Shown: one piece after another, positions 17,202 to 26,047 of the stretch | How positions within the stretch are numbered: position 1 is the stretch's first letter | How the letters are laid out: every line of letters starts with the position of its first letter | NCBI RefSeq assembly: GCF_000615845.1 | Contig: NZ_BAML01000003.1 | Coordinates: 38,708-102,707 of the forward strand | Source: Ligilactobacillus hayakitensis DSM 18933 = JCM 14209 | GTDB lineage: Bacteria; Bacillota; Bacilli; Lactobacillales; Lactobacillaceae | Direction of reading: 5' to 3' | DNA: 64,000 nucleotides | Position numbers and translations under genes: made by a program | Notes under the pieces: model-generated | Database searches by the model: none | What the model was told of the DNA's origin: nothing | The model's input: only the letters and a program-made list of their open reading frames with translations

Positions 17202-18542
17202 TTAATTCTCCTTTTTGATTTCTTGAATTGTGGCCGTTATTTTTCCGTCATTCAAATGAATTTCAAGATTTTCTTTAACTTCCACATCATCAACCGATTT
17301 TAATATTTTATCTTTTTGCGTAACAAAACTATAACCACGTGACATAACTTTTAACGGGCTTAACATATCAAGAGCATCTATTTGCTTTAATAAATCACTC
17401 TTTTTATTTTGATATAACTTATTAATCGCATAATCTAACTGCTTTGTTTTTATTTTCACTTGTCCTTGATACTCACTAATTTTGTATCTTGGCGTTGCAG
17501 CATTTAATCGTCCTACTAGTTCTAGATATTCCCGATTATTTGCTTGAATTTGATTCTCAATTTTATTTTTCGCTCTAATTAGTAATGTATCAACCCGTTG
17601 TATATATGAATTATACAATTGATCAGGATGTTTAAATACGTATGATGATTTGATTTTTAATAAAATATTTTGGTAGGCATCTATCTTATCTTTTAGTATT
17701 CGATAAATTCGATTTTGATATTCGCCAATTTTTTGAATTTCTTCAGTTAACACCGGTGTTGCTAATTCCGCCGCTGCCGTTGGAGTTGCGGCACGCATAT
17801 CAGCAACATAATCGGCTAAGGTTGTATCCGTTTCATGACCAACAGATGAAATCACGGGAATTTCACTTTCATAAATTGCCCTTACAACACGTTCATCATT
17901 AAAACACCAAAGATCTTCAATTGATCCCCCACCACGACCAATGATAATTGTATCAAAACCACCATTTAAATTAAGTTCTTTCAATCTGCCAACGATCGAA
18001 TCAACTGCTTCATTTCCCTGAACAACTGCTGGAAATAATACTAATTGAGCAATACCGTAACGTCGTTTGACTGTTGCCATAATATCCTTTATTACCGCTC
18101 CAGAAGGACTAGTAATCACCGCAATCCGCTTAGGATATTTAACTAATTTTCTTTTATGCCTTGCATCAAACAAACCTTCTTGTGTTAATTTTGTTTTTAA
18201 CTGCTCATAGGCCTGATATAAAGCACCAACACCATCTGGTTGAATATCATCGATAATTATTTGGTATTTTCCAGTTGGTTCATATAAAGTTACTTGTCCG
18301 CGAAACAAGCATTTCATTCCGTCTTCAATTTCAAACTTTAAATTCTTTAACTTATGTGCGAACAAAACAGCATTCATCGTTGCGTGATCATCTTTAATCA
18401 CGAAGTACTTGTGACTACTTTTAGGATTATAATTTGAAATTTCTCCTGTTAAATAAACCGTTCCCAAATACGGATCGTTTGCAAATTTTGCATGAATATA
18501 TTTGTTTAACGCCGAGACTGTTAAATACTTTGTATCATTCAT
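17202..18542 (-). CDS. xseA: exodeoxyribonuclease VII large subunit
   Basis: A 446 aa nuclease subunit. The N-terminal OB-fold ([23 protein letters not shown]) is followed by the catalytic region with [34 protein letters not shown] and [20 protein letters not shown]; a coiled coil and a C-terminal segment complete the family length. It degrades single-stranded DNA with XseB. It overlaps folD by 8 bases. Confidence 0.97.
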   Translation of the reverse strand: MNDTKYLTVSALNKYIHAKFANDPYLGTVYLTGEISNYNPKSSHKYFVIKDDHATMNAVLFAHKLKNLKFEIEDGMKCLFRGQVTLYEPTGKYQIIIDDIQPDGVGALYQAYEQLKTKLTQEGLFDARHKRKLVKYPKRIAVITSPSGAVIKDIMATVKRRYGIAQLVLFPAVVQGNEAVDSIVGRLKELNLNGGFDTIIIGRGGGSIEDLWCFNDERVVRAIYESEIPVISSVGHETDTTLADYVADMRAATPTAAAELATPVLTEEIQKIGEYQNRIYRILKDKIDAYQNILLKIKSSYVFKHPDQLYNSYIQRVDTLLIRAKNKIENQIQANNREYLELVGRLNAATPRYKISEYQGQVKIKTKQLDYAINKLYQNKKSDLLKQIDALDMLSPLKVMSRGYSFVTQKDKILKSVDDVEVKENLEIHLNDGKITATIQEIKKEN

Positions 18543-19392
18543 TATTTATCCTCTTTTCAGCCAATTCAATCGTTTGTTGCATCAACATCGTAATTGTCAT
18601 TGGACCAACTCCGCCTGGAACTGGTGTTAAATACTTTACTTTCTTACTTACACTAGTTTGATTAACATCACCAACCAGTTTTCCTGCTTTATTTCGGTTC
18701 ATCCCTACATCAATAACAATTGCATCATCTTTCAAATACGTTGCATCAATAAATTCAGCTTTCCCTATTGCTACTATCACGATATCAGCTTGACGAGTAA
18801 TTTTTTTTAAATTTTTAGTCTTACTATGCGTAATTGTAACAGTAGCATCCTCATTTAGCATAAATGCTGCCATTGGACGGCCAACAATATTACTTCTACC
18901 AATTATAACAACATTTTTGCCACTAATTTCAAGATTGTAATATTTTAATAACTCCATTATTCCTCGAGGAGTACATGGTTGAGGACCAATTTCATTTGTA
19001 AATAACTTACCCATATTAACAGGATGAAACCCATCAACATCTTTATTCGGTAAAATACGTTGTGTCACTTTACTTTCGTCAATTTGCTTTGGTAATGGGA
19101 GCTGTACTAATATTCCATCAACTGTTGCGTCGTTATTTAATTCATCAATTTTTTTAATTAGCTCATTTTCTGAAATATTCTTATCAAAATTAATATTTAA
19201 GGTCTCAATTCCTAATTTTTCAGCCGTTATTTGCTTATTTCTGACATAAACCTTACTAGCAGCATTATTCCCCACTAGAATCACTGCCAACTTAGGAAGT
19301 ATACCCTTTTGTCTTAATGAAGAAACTCTTTTTTTCAATTTAATTTGAAGTTCTTTTGAAACTTTTTTGCCATCAATTAAATTTACGTTCAA
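18535..19392 (-). CDS. folD: bifunctional methylenetetrahydrofolate dehydrogenase/cyclohydrolase
   Basis: A 285 aa enzyme that interconverts 5,10-methylene- and 10-formyl-tetrahydrofolate, supplying one-carbon units for purine and fMet-tRNA synthesis. The conserved YVRNKQITAEKLGI (catalytic Tyr/Lys area), DGILVQLPLP, GRSNIVGRPMA and TPVPGGVGPMTITML blocks are all present. It starts at TTG, selected because GGAGTG lies 8 bases upstream and no ATG is suitably placed. A terminator separates it from nusB. Confidence 0.96.
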   Translation of the reverse strand: MNVNLIDGKKVSKELQIKLKKRVSSLRQKGILPKLAVILVGNNAASKVYVRNKQITAEKLGIETLNINFDKNISENELIKKIDELNNDATVDGILVQLPLPKQIDESKVTQRILPNKDVDGFHPVNMGKLFTNEIGPQPCTPRGIMELLKYYNLEISGKNVVIIGRSNIVGRPMAAFMLNEDATVTITHSKTKNLKKITRQADIVIVAIGKAEFIDATYLKDDAIVIDVGMNRNKAGKLVGDVNQTSVSKKVKYLTPVPGGVGPMTITMLMQQTIELAEKRINNE

Positions 19393-19482
19393 ATCATGTT
19401 CACTCCGTTCTATTAGTACTTTGATTTTACCATATTAAGCAATCAATTATTCACATTTCATTTTAAAAATAAAATTTAAAAT

Positions 19483-19518
19483 AAAAAAACGTTCTAACTA
19501 TCATTAGTTAAAACGTCT
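19483..19518 (-). terminator. terminator downstream of nusB
   Basis: On the minus strand ACGTTTTAACTA pairs with TAGTTAGAACGT around a short loop and is followed by seven Ts. It ends the efp-asp23-nusB unit before folD. Confidence 0.85.
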
Positions 19519-19522
19519 TTTT

Positions 19523-19951
19523 CTATACCAAGTTTTGAAGTATACCATTAATAAATTTACGTGAAGATTCATCTGTAAAGTCTTTAGCCAATTGTAATGC
19601 TTCATTAAGTGCAACTACATTGGGAACAGATTCAACATACTTAATTTCGTAAATTGATAATCGAAGGATATATAAATCTGCTTTATTTAATCGAGCTAAC
19701 GTCCAGCCATTCTTTAAAAATTTACTAATTTCTAAATCAATTTCTTGCATATTATCTAGAACACCATCTACGAGTGTATTTAGATAATTTGGAACAACTA
19801 GGTCTTCTTCTGAGAAGTTTAATAGTTGTTCAAAAACATCCATTTTATTAGCATCAGGGTTACTATCCATTGCAAATAAAGTTTGAAATGCCACTTTTCT
19901 TAAATCATGTCTATTCAAGTTCAATTTATTCACCTTCAACTTCTTCATCAA
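19523..19951 (-). CDS. nusB: transcription antitermination factor NusB
   Basis: A 142 aa all-helical RNA-binding protein that, with NusE (S10), supports antitermination on rRNA operons. The hallmark RHDLRKVAFQTLFAMD, LVDGVLDNMQEID, and VPNVVALNEALQLAKDFTDESSRKFINGIL segments are present. The ATG at 19951 lacks a good ribosome binding site. A TTG nine codons further on (LNLNRHD) has GAAGGTG upstream and may be the true start. The gene overlaps asp23 by 26 bases if the ATG is used. Confidence 0.95.
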   Translation of the reverse strand: MMKKLKVNKLNLNRHDLRKVAFQTLFAMDSNPDANKMDVFEQLLNFSEEDLVVPNYLNTLVDGVLDNMQEIDLEISKFLKNGWTLARLNKADLYILRLSIYEIKYVESVPNVVALNEALQLAKDFTDESSRKFINGILQNLV

Positions 19952-20351
19952 AAAGATTATTCAAATCAACTGATTGTTCTTGCTTTTCAGGAACAATTCC
20001 TTCGACATGTACATCGACTTCTACTAAGTCAAGTCCAGTCATAAACAATAGTTGTTGACGCACTTTTTCTTGAATTTCTTCAGCTACTTTAGGAACTGAA
20101 ACGCCATAATTAAGATAAGCATATACATCTACTTTAAGTACTTCACTATTATTATCTAGCTTAACACCTGTTGAGCGATTTGTTTTTCTAAATAAGTTTG
20201 AAATACTCTTAGTAAGAGAACCTCTCATTGAGTACACACCGTCTACTTTTGATGCTGCGATACTAATGATTAATTCAATAACCTGTGGTGCTATTTCTAC
20301 TCGACCTAGCCCAGGTTCACTATTTAATACGATATTGTTATCATCAGCCAT
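19926..20351 (-). CDS. Asp23/Gls24 family envelope stress protein
   Basis: A 141 aa protein of the Asp23/Gls24 (YqhY) family. The core SEPGLGRVEIAPQVIELIISIAASKVDGVYSM and LKVDVYAYLNYGVSVPKVAEEIQEKVRQQL is clear, with an acidic C-terminal tail. Bacillus YqhY is linked genetically to acetyl-CoA carboxylase control; other members act at the cell envelope under stress. Gene order efp-yqhY-nusB is conserved. Confidence 0.93.
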   Translation of the reverse strand: MADDNNIVLNSEPGLGRVEIAPQVIELIISIAASKVDGVYSMRGSLTKSISNLFRKTNRSTGVKLDNNSEVLKVDVYAYLNYGVSVPKVAEEIQEKVRQQLLFMTGLDLVEVDVHVEGIVPEKQEQSVDLNNLFDEEVEGE

Positions 20352-20366
20352 CGAAAATTCCTCCTC

Positions 20367-20927
20367 TTAATTTGCGCGAGAAATATATGTTCCATCAACA
20401 GTATTGATTGTTAACATGTCTCCTTCGTTAACAAAGAATGGAACTTGGACAACAAGACCAGTTTCCATTGTTGCTGGTTTTGAACCACCTGATTGTGTAT
20501 CACCTTTAATACCTGGTTCAGTTTCTTTAACTTCAAGGTCAACTGTATTTGGTAATTCTACACCAAGTGTTTCAGCACCAAACATGATAATACTTACAAC
20601 CATGTTTTCTTTCAAATATTTAAGTTCTTCTTGAATTTGTGCTGATGGTAATTCTAATTGTTCGTATGTATTTGTATCCATGAATACATAGTTATCACCA
20701 TCTGCATATAAATATTGCATCTTCTTGCGATCGATTTGTGCTTGATTTACTTTTTCACCAGCACGGAAAGTTTTTTCTTGAACGGCACCTGTTCGTAAGT
20801 TCTTTAATTTAGAACGTACAAATGCTGAACCCTTCCCTGGTTTAACATGTTGAAATTCCACAACACGCCATAATTCACCGTCTACTTCAATTGTAAGACC
20901 GTTTTTAAAATCGTTAACTGAAATCAT
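20367..20927 (-). CDS. efp: elongation factor P
   Basis: A 186 aa tRNA-shaped factor that rescues ribosomes stalled on polyproline. The KOW-like domain contains the [20 protein letters not shown] loop; the tip residue lies in PGKGSAF, a position that is modified in some bacteria. Domains II and III contain [13 protein letters not shown] and [20 protein letters not shown]. It has an AGGAGG ribosome binding site and starts the efp-asp23-nusB unit. Confidence 0.98.
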   Translation of the reverse strand: MISVNDFKNGLTIEVDGELWRVVEFQHVKPGKGSAFVRSKLKNLRTGAVQEKTFRAGEKVNQAQIDRKKMQYLYADGDNYVFMDTNTYEQLELPSAQIQEELKYLKENMVVSIIMFGAETLGVELPNTVDLEVKETEPGIKGDTQSGGSKPATMETGLVVQVPFFVNEGDMLTINTVDGTYISRAN

Positions 20928-21019
20928 TAAAATTTCCTCCTAAATATAATTATACACTCAAAATCCACTCAATATATCTTATCAGTTATTTATATATTTG
21001 TGCAAGAGTATTTATAAAG

Positions 21020-21478
21020 TTATTCTTCGAATAAAAAATAATTCTCAATTTCTTTTTCTGATAAATTTAATTCTAATAATCCAAACTTAATGAATAAATG
21101 CCATGCATGTACAAATGCATTTGAATCTCTTTGAAAATATGCTTTATTTAATTGTTGTTGGGTAATTAAATATACAATATTAAAAGATTTTGCCTTCCAT
21201 TTAGACTTAAAATTATTTATTTTTTCATCATCTAAAAGCAATAAATAAGTCCATTTCATTTGATCAGCAATTTCAATAAAAAAAGTCAGCGTCCTGCAAT
21301 AATTTTCCAATAAACTATCTTTGTCATTAGTTTTAACCTTTTGCATTGTTCTTGCCAAATATACATTCAAGCTCGTATACCCTGCAGATATTCTTTCTTG
21401 TTCATTGAAAATATTTGTTGGTAGAACAAAATCCATCGGCTTATTGCGAATTGAAATTGCAATTTCATTTATCTTCAA
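21020..21478 (-). CDS. hypothetical protein, third gene of unknown operon
   Basis: A 152 aa cytosolic protein I do not recognise. It begins MKINEIAISIRNKPMDFVLP and contains predicted helices with several aromatic residues (MKWTYLLLLDDEKIN, AWHLFIKFGLLELN). There is no signal, membrane segment or nuclease motif. An AGGAG site precedes the ATG, 12 bases after the stop of the 330 aa gene, so it is the last member of a three-gene operon. Confidence 0.6.
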   Translation of the reverse strand: MKINEIAISIRNKPMDFVLPTNIFNEQERISAGYTSLNVYLARTMQKVKTNDKDSLLENYCRTLTFFIEIADQMKWTYLLLLDDEKINNFKSKWKAKSFNIVYLITQQQLNKAYFQRDSNAFVHAWHLFIKFGLLELNLSEKEIENYFLFEE

Positions 21479-21490
21479 TGCAACTAGCTC

Positions 21491-22483
21491 CTAAAAATAT
21501 AATTGATTTACTTCAATTTCAAGTTCCTTTAAATTATTCAAATACCAATCTTTCAAAAAACTATATTTGAATAACAAATCAAACCAAGCTACTTTTTCAT
21601 TTTGATCTTGAATACTCATCCCCCAATTAAATCCAGTCTTTTCTTGTTCAACTGGACGATCAGTAATTATTAATTCAACATTATTATCTAGTTTCAAAAT
21701 TGCGTCGTCGTTTAAGTCTGTCACTAACATAAAGTTTTCTTTTGATGCTGCAATGAATAATTTATCAAGTGCATCTTGAGGAATTTCTTGTTTAGTAAAT
21801 TTATAGTACGCGTTATTTGAAGCATCCATAATATTAAAGTCAACTTCAAACCCAAAGTCTTCTTTAAAATAATTACCTAAATTTACTAAATATGATTCTA
21901 GTTCTTTAACCACTTTGTAATTGAACATTGCTCCATATTTAACTACTAATAAGTTTGTAATTGCGGAACTGTTGAAATGTAATAATTTTTGATTGAAATT
22001 AATATAAAATAACACTTCACCAGTTTTCTTTTCCGTATAATAAGCTCCGCCTTCAAATCCATCTTCGAGTCTAAATACAAAATATCCTTGGTGATTAATT
22101 CCTGGAAACTCATGATATAATTCATCATTTCGATCAGATGATTGAATAACAACTTTTTCATTTTCGTGTAATTGTAATAAACGATTTAAGAAAATGAGAT
22201 AATAGTCAGATTGACTATATTGTTGCGGAAATACCAAGTATGATGAATTCAATTGATATGTGGATAATGCAGTTACTGCGTCCAATAATTCGTAAGGATC
22301 ATCAGTTTCAATTAATTTATCTAGTATATCAGTGAACTTAATTCCATTTTTTAAATTCTTTTTTAACTCATCATTGTATGCTAACAAACGTCCAGTAGTA
22401 CTTAGCGAGTGGACATTTTGTTCTTCATCAACAGTTTCTGGAAAAAATGTAATTGAACCGTTTTCGTTAATACGTTCCATCAT
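21491..22483 (-). CDS. hypothetical protein, second gene of unknown operon
   Basis: A 330 aa soluble, acidic protein of no family I know. It opens with MMERINENGSITFFPETVDE, has a mixed alpha/beta composition and a repeated Asn/Asp/Tyr-rich character. No transmembrane helix, Walker motif or metal-binding cluster is visible. It starts 1 base after the stop of the upstream coiled-coil gene and is followed by the 152 aa gene after 12 bases. Tight spacing indicates that the three products act together. Confidence 0.6.
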   Translation of the reverse strand: MMERINENGSITFFPETVDEEQNVHSLSTTGRLLAYNDELKKNLKNGIKFTDILDKLIETDDPYELLDAVTALSTYQLNSSYLVFPQQYSQSDYYLIFLNRLLQLHENEKVVIQSSDRNDELYHEFPGINHQGYFVFRLEDGFEGGAYYTEKKTGEVLFYINFNQKLLHFNSSAITNLLVVKYGAMFNYKVVKELESYLVNLGNYFKEDFGFEVDFNIMDASNNAYYKFTKQEIPQDALDKLFIAASKENFMLVTDLNDDAILKLDNNVELIITDRPVEQEKTGFNWGMSIQDQNEKVAWFDLLFKYSFLKDWYLNNLKELEIEVNQLYF

Positions 22484-22484
22484 T

Positions 22485-23366
22485 CTAGTCTACCTTCCCT
22501 TTCGTTGCAATTAAATCGGCAATATAATCTCGGTAAAGTGCTTTATTATGATCTTCGAAGTTTTCAAAAGTTCCAAATTTAGCAACAATACTTTGTTTTT
22601 CATACCCTAATAAAGTATCTTCTTTTGATAATTTCAAGACTTTATCTTCATATGACTTGATTTTTTGATACGCATCATTAGCTTTTTCATCAAGATCTGT
22701 TAAATTTGAAAGTTCATCAATCAATTTTTGCTTTTGTTCTTTTACTTTTACTTGTGAAAATAAGCTAACTTTTTCTTGAGATTGTCGTTTTAACTCTCTT
22801 CTTATTTCTTCTTTGCGTTCATCTCGTTGGTCTTGAGTATCAATTAATTCTTGGAGATTGTCCATTTCTTCTGATAATTCATTAATTGTGTCAGTATTAT
22901 ATCTTTTATTTTCAACTTCTAACGCAAATGAACGTGAAAGCTTTTCGTATTCTTCTTCTATAAAGTCAAACTTTACATTTAAAACATCTAGTTCACCAAA
23001 TAATCTTCTTCCCCACCAATTTCCAAAATAAAATTGGTACACTCCACTTTGAACTTCTTCAAAATAGAAAAATGGATAGATTTCACGTAAATATTTGATT
23101 AATTTTTCACTTAAAAATGTGCTTAGTTGATCGTGAATATCACTTACCAAAAATTCATTTTCAAATTTTTCGTTTTTTTGCTTTGCTTTTAAGATTTCTG
23201 AAGAGTAACGACGGTCATCAATTAATTGATAAACTAAGCGATCATCCTGTTTTTCTACTGCAGCATTTAATGCTTGCAAATATTCAATTTTTCTTGTTAA
23301 TGAACTTGATAAATTCGTCGTTGATTGTTTGTGATCTGATAGTGTAAATTCATTTTCATCCGCCAT
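22485..23366 (-). CDS. hypothetical coiled-coil protein, first gene of unknown operon
   Basis: A 293 aa protein, soluble and very charged. A folded N-terminal part (about 1-130, with PFFYFEEVQSGVYQFYFGNWW) precedes a long coiled coil (about 135-260, e.g. LSEEMDNLQELIDTQDQRDE). It may be annotated elsewhere as an SbcC-like protein because of the coiled coil, but it has no ATPase motifs. The start is set at the ATG with GGAGGAG upstream; an in-frame ATG six codons earlier includes that site. It is the promoter-proximal gene of the three-gene operon. Confidence 0.6.
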   Translation of the reverse strand: MADENEFTLSDHKQSTTNLSSSLTRKIEYLQALNAAVEKQDDRLVYQLIDDRRYSSEILKAKQKNEKFENEFLVSDIHDQLSTFLSEKLIKYLREIYPFFYFEEVQSGVYQFYFGNWWGRRLFGELDVLNVKFDFIEEEYEKLSRSFALEVENKRYNTDTINELSEEMDNLQELIDTQDQRDERKEEIRRELKRQSQEKVSLFSQVKVKEQKQKLIDELSNLTDLDEKANDAYQKIKSYEDKVLKLSKEDTLLGYEKQSIVAKFGTFENFEDHNKALYRDYIADLIATKGKVD

Positions 23367-23447
23367 TATAATTCTCCTCCACATATTTTTACTATACTTT
23401 CATTTTATCAAATGTAATCATACAGAAAAAGATAAATCATTAATTAT

Positions 23448-24611
23448 TTAGAATTGTTTAATATATATTCTCTTGGTATCATCAATTTTTGCCAATACAT
23501 ATCGGGCATGGTCTTCAGTAACATCAAATACTTCATTATCACGATAATTTAATGTAGATTGATATATTTTTTCATATTCTTCAACGCTTATTTCTTCTCG
23601 TTTAGCAAGTAGATTTTTAGTTTTGCCCGTTAAAACACTTTGAAAACCTTCAACTAATTTCATCGCAAAAAATTCACCTTGAGCCCCAGATCCGTAACTG
23701 TATAATCCAATTTTGTCATTCTCCTTTAAGAAATCAGCATTTTCTAATAAGGATAATAAGCTTAAATATAGTGATCCCGTATATAGATTTCCGACTATTT
23801 TGTTATATTTTCTTGATGCTTCAAATTTATTTAAATAACTCGCTTGTACCTCTTCAGGTTCATTTTGAATTAAAAATTTGATTGCTTTTAAACCTTGTTT
23901 CGTATATGGTAAATGAAATGCAAAAGAAGCAAAATCAGTTAACTTAGCCCCATAAGTATCTTGATAATCTGCATAAACATGAGATAAGAAATCTAAATAA
24001 ACATTAGTTGAAAACTTTCCATCAACCTTAGCTTCTGAATATCCAAGTGGACGCCAAAAATCCATTACATCTTCTGCATAATAAGTGGAATCACCATCAA
24101 AAGCTAAAAGTTTAGGGTTAGCAGAAACAAGCATTGCGACTGCTCCTCCTCCTTGTGTCGGTTCTCCCTTTGTTTTCAACCCATATTTTGCAATATCTGC
24201 ACCAATTACTAATGCTTTTTTATCTGGATGAATTTGAATATAATCTTTGGCCATTTGCAAACCCGCTGTTGCTCCATAACAAGCTTGCTTAATTTCAAAA
24301 GTTCGAATTGAATTTTTTAAACCGAGTAGATTTGCAATATAAGCTGCTGCAGATTTTGAATTATCCATCCCAGATTCTGTTCCCACAATCACTAAGTCTA
24401 TTTCATCCATCAAATCATCAGTAACAATTTGGCTAGCTGCATTAGCCCCCAACGTCACAATATCTTGAGTTTTAGGAATTACAGCCATTTTTTCTTGTCC
24501 AATTCCGATTAAATATTTATTTGGATCTTCATTTCTTTTTTTAGCTAACTTGGCCATATCTAAAAATAAATTTGATGTATAAAAGCCGATATTATCAATT
24601 CCTATCTTCAT
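23448..24611 (-). CDS. mvaS: hydroxymethylglutaryl-CoA synthase
   Basis: A 387 aa thiolase-fold enzyme that condenses acetyl-CoA with acetoacetyl-CoA to HMG-CoA, entering the mevalonate pathway to isoprenoids. The catalytic residues are in place: Glu79 in VGTESGMDNSK, Cys111 in EIKQACYGATAG, and a His in AFHLPYTKQG near 233. Mevalonate-route enzymes are typical of Lactobacillales and help place the organism. A GAGGAG site precedes the ATG. It is divergent from acyP with overlapping promoters. Confidence 0.97.
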   Translation of the reverse strand: MKIGIDNIGFYTSNLFLDMAKLAKKRNEDPNKYLIGIGQEKMAVIPKTQDIVTLGANAASQIVTDDLMDEIDLVIVGTESGMDNSKSAAAYIANLLGLKNSIRTFEIKQACYGATAGLQMAKDYIQIHPDKKALVIGADIAKYGLKTKGEPTQGGGAVAMLVSANPKLLAFDGDSTYYAEDVMDFWRPLGYSEAKVDGKFSTNVYLDFLSHVYADYQDTYGAKLTDFASFAFHLPYTKQGLKAIKFLIQNEPEEVQASYLNKFEASRKYNKIVGNLYTGSLYLSLLSLLENADFLKENDKIGLYSYGSGAQGEFFAMKLVEGFQSVLTGKTKNLLAKREEISVEEYEKIYQSTLNYRDNEVFDVTEDHARYVLAKIDDTKRIYIKQF

Positions 24612-24642
24612 TTAAGGCTCCTCGCTTTCTCATTAATTACTC

Positions 24643-24670
24643 ATTTTAATGGTATCATGTTTTAATGCAA
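24643..24670 (-). promoter_or_regulatory. probable sigma-A promoter for mvaS
   Basis: On the minus strand TTGCAT (24665-24670) and TAAAAT (24643-24648) are separated by 16 bases, upstream of mvaS. Confidence 0.5.
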
Positions 24671-24693
24671 GATAACAATTAAATAGCTATAAT
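24665..24693 (+). promoter_or_regulatory. probable promoter for acyP
   Basis: A perfect TATAAT lies at 24688-24693, 17 bases after a weak -35 (ATGCAA). It overlaps the divergent mvaS -35 region. Confidence 0.45.
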
Positions 24694-24725
24694 TAATATG
24701 TAAATACTTTACAGAGGTGATTAAT

Positions 24726-25001
24726 ATGATTAAAACATATGAAATAATCGTTCACGGACATGTTCAAGGTGTAGGTTTTAGATACACAACAAAACAGCTG
24801 GCTGACAAATTAGGTATTTATGGTAGTGTGAAAAACTTAAATGACGGTACAGTTTATATTGTTGCTTCAGGGGATAGCTTAATTCTTCAAAAGTTCATTT
24901 CATCTATTAAGGTTCCCAAATCTCCTTTTGCAAAAGTAACCTCCATGGATATTAAAGAAATCGATAGTGCAAATTATTCTGAATTCAAAGTAGTTTATTA
25001 A
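24726..25001 (+). CDS. acyP: acylphosphatase
   Basis: A 91 aa small enzyme that hydrolyses acyl phosphates. The signature GHVQGVGFRYTTKQLADKLG includes the catalytic Arg in GFRY and the later NLNDGTVYIVASG includes the Asn of the active site. Start: ATG with GAGGTG 7 bases upstream; an in-frame GTG at 24717 falls within that site. It precedes yidC by 83 bases, a pairing seen in other lactobacilli. Confidence 0.95.
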   Translation: MIKTYEIIVHGHVQGVGFRYTTKQLADKLGIYGSVKNLNDGTVYIVASGDSLILQKFISSIKVPKSPFAKVTSMDIKEIDSANYSEFKVVY

Positions 25002-25084
25002 CCTTGATTGTCTCAAAGATTATTTGAAAAAAACTTATCTATCAAGTATAGTATTCCTTAGAAATAAGAAAGGGTTCATTCATA

Positions 25085-26002
25085 ATGAAGAAAAAAAATC
25101 AATTAGCTATTTCATTTGCTTTAATTGCTTTACTATTAAGTGGATGTGTACAGCGTACTAAAAGTGGCAAACCTTATGGCTTTGTTTACGAAAAATTAGC
25201 GATTCCAACGCAACATATTCTTAATTGGCTTGCTGAAATTCTCGGTGGTAGTTACGGTTGGTCAATTATTGTTATTACATTTATCGTACGTTTAATCTTA
25301 ATGCCTATTATGATTAAACAATCAAAAAATGCTACTATTCAACAGGAAAAAATTTCCTTAATCCGACCACAACTCAATAAACTTCAAGAACGTCAAAAAG
25401 AGGCTAAAACACCTGAAGAACAAGCTGCAGTTAGTCAAGCTATGATGAAATTATATCGAGAAAATAATATTTCGATGACTGGTGGAATTGGATGTTTACC
25501 ATTGTTAATCCAAATGCCTATTTTTGCAGCCTTATATGCTGCAATTCAGTATTCGCCTGAATTAGCTAAATCTTATTTTATGGGAATCAATTTAGGTCAA
25601 CGTAGCTTTGCATTCGTTTTACTTACATTTATCAGTTATGCACTTCAAGGTTACTTGTCAACCCTTGGTTTACCTGAAGAACAAAAGAAACAAATGCAAT
25701 CAATGATGATTATTAGTCCATTAATGATTACAGTGATGACTTACGTTTCACCTGCTGGCTTAGGTTTATACTTCTTTATCGGTGGAATTTTTGCATGTAT
25801 TCAAACTTTAATTATTAATTTCATGCGTCCAAGAATTCGCCAAGAAATGCAAAATGAATTAAAAAATAAACCAGTTTTTGAAGTTGAATTACCTTCAAAA
25901 ACTGAAGAAGAAACAACAAATTCTTCTGAATCAAAAACTAATGCTGAATTAATTCATCAAAATAACCGCAAACGTAATGCAGGAAAGCAAAAAAATAGAT
26001 AA
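25085..26002 (+). CDS. yidC: membrane protein insertase YidC (OxaA type)
   Basis: A 305 aa lipoprotein-type insertase that helps membrane proteins integrate. The signal peptide ends in the lipobox LLLSGC (Cys21). Five core helices follow, including WSIIVITFIVRLILMPIMIKQ with the conserved groove Arg, a cytosolic coiled loop (EKISLIRPQLNKLQERQKEA), and GCLPLLIQMPIFAALYAAIQ. The C-terminal tail is short and basic, suggesting a YidC1- or YidC2-type copy; no rnpA is adjacent, so the principal copy may lie elsewhere. It shares a terminator with the histidine kinase. Confidence 0.95.
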   Translation: MKKKNQLAISFALIALLLSGCVQRTKSGKPYGFVYEKLAIPTQHILNWLAEILGGSYGWSIIVITFIVRLILMPIMIKQSKNATIQQEKISLIRPQLNKLQERQKEAKTPEEQAAVSQAMMKLYRENNISMTGGIGCLPLLIQMPIFAALYAAIQYSPELAKSYFMGINLGQRSFAFVLLTFISYALQGYLSTLGLPEEQKKQMQSMMIISPLMITVMTYVSPAGLGLYFFIGGIFACIQTLIINFMRPRIRQEMQNELKNKPVFEVELPSKTEEETTNSSESKTNAELIHQNNRKRNAGKQKNR

Positions 26003-26047
26003 AAAATAAAGAAGCATGGGAAAATTTCCCTATGCTTCTTTATTTTT
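26001..26047. terminator. bidirectional terminator between yidC and histidine kinase
   Basis: A long inverted repeat (AAATAAAGAAGCATGGGAAA and complement, with one mismatch) with flanking A/T runs separates the convergent genes. Confidence 0.9.

Noticed and set aside
22485..23366. SbcC or SMC-type ATPase
   Set aside because: Only the coiled coil is shared; there is no Walker A, Walker B or ABC signature.
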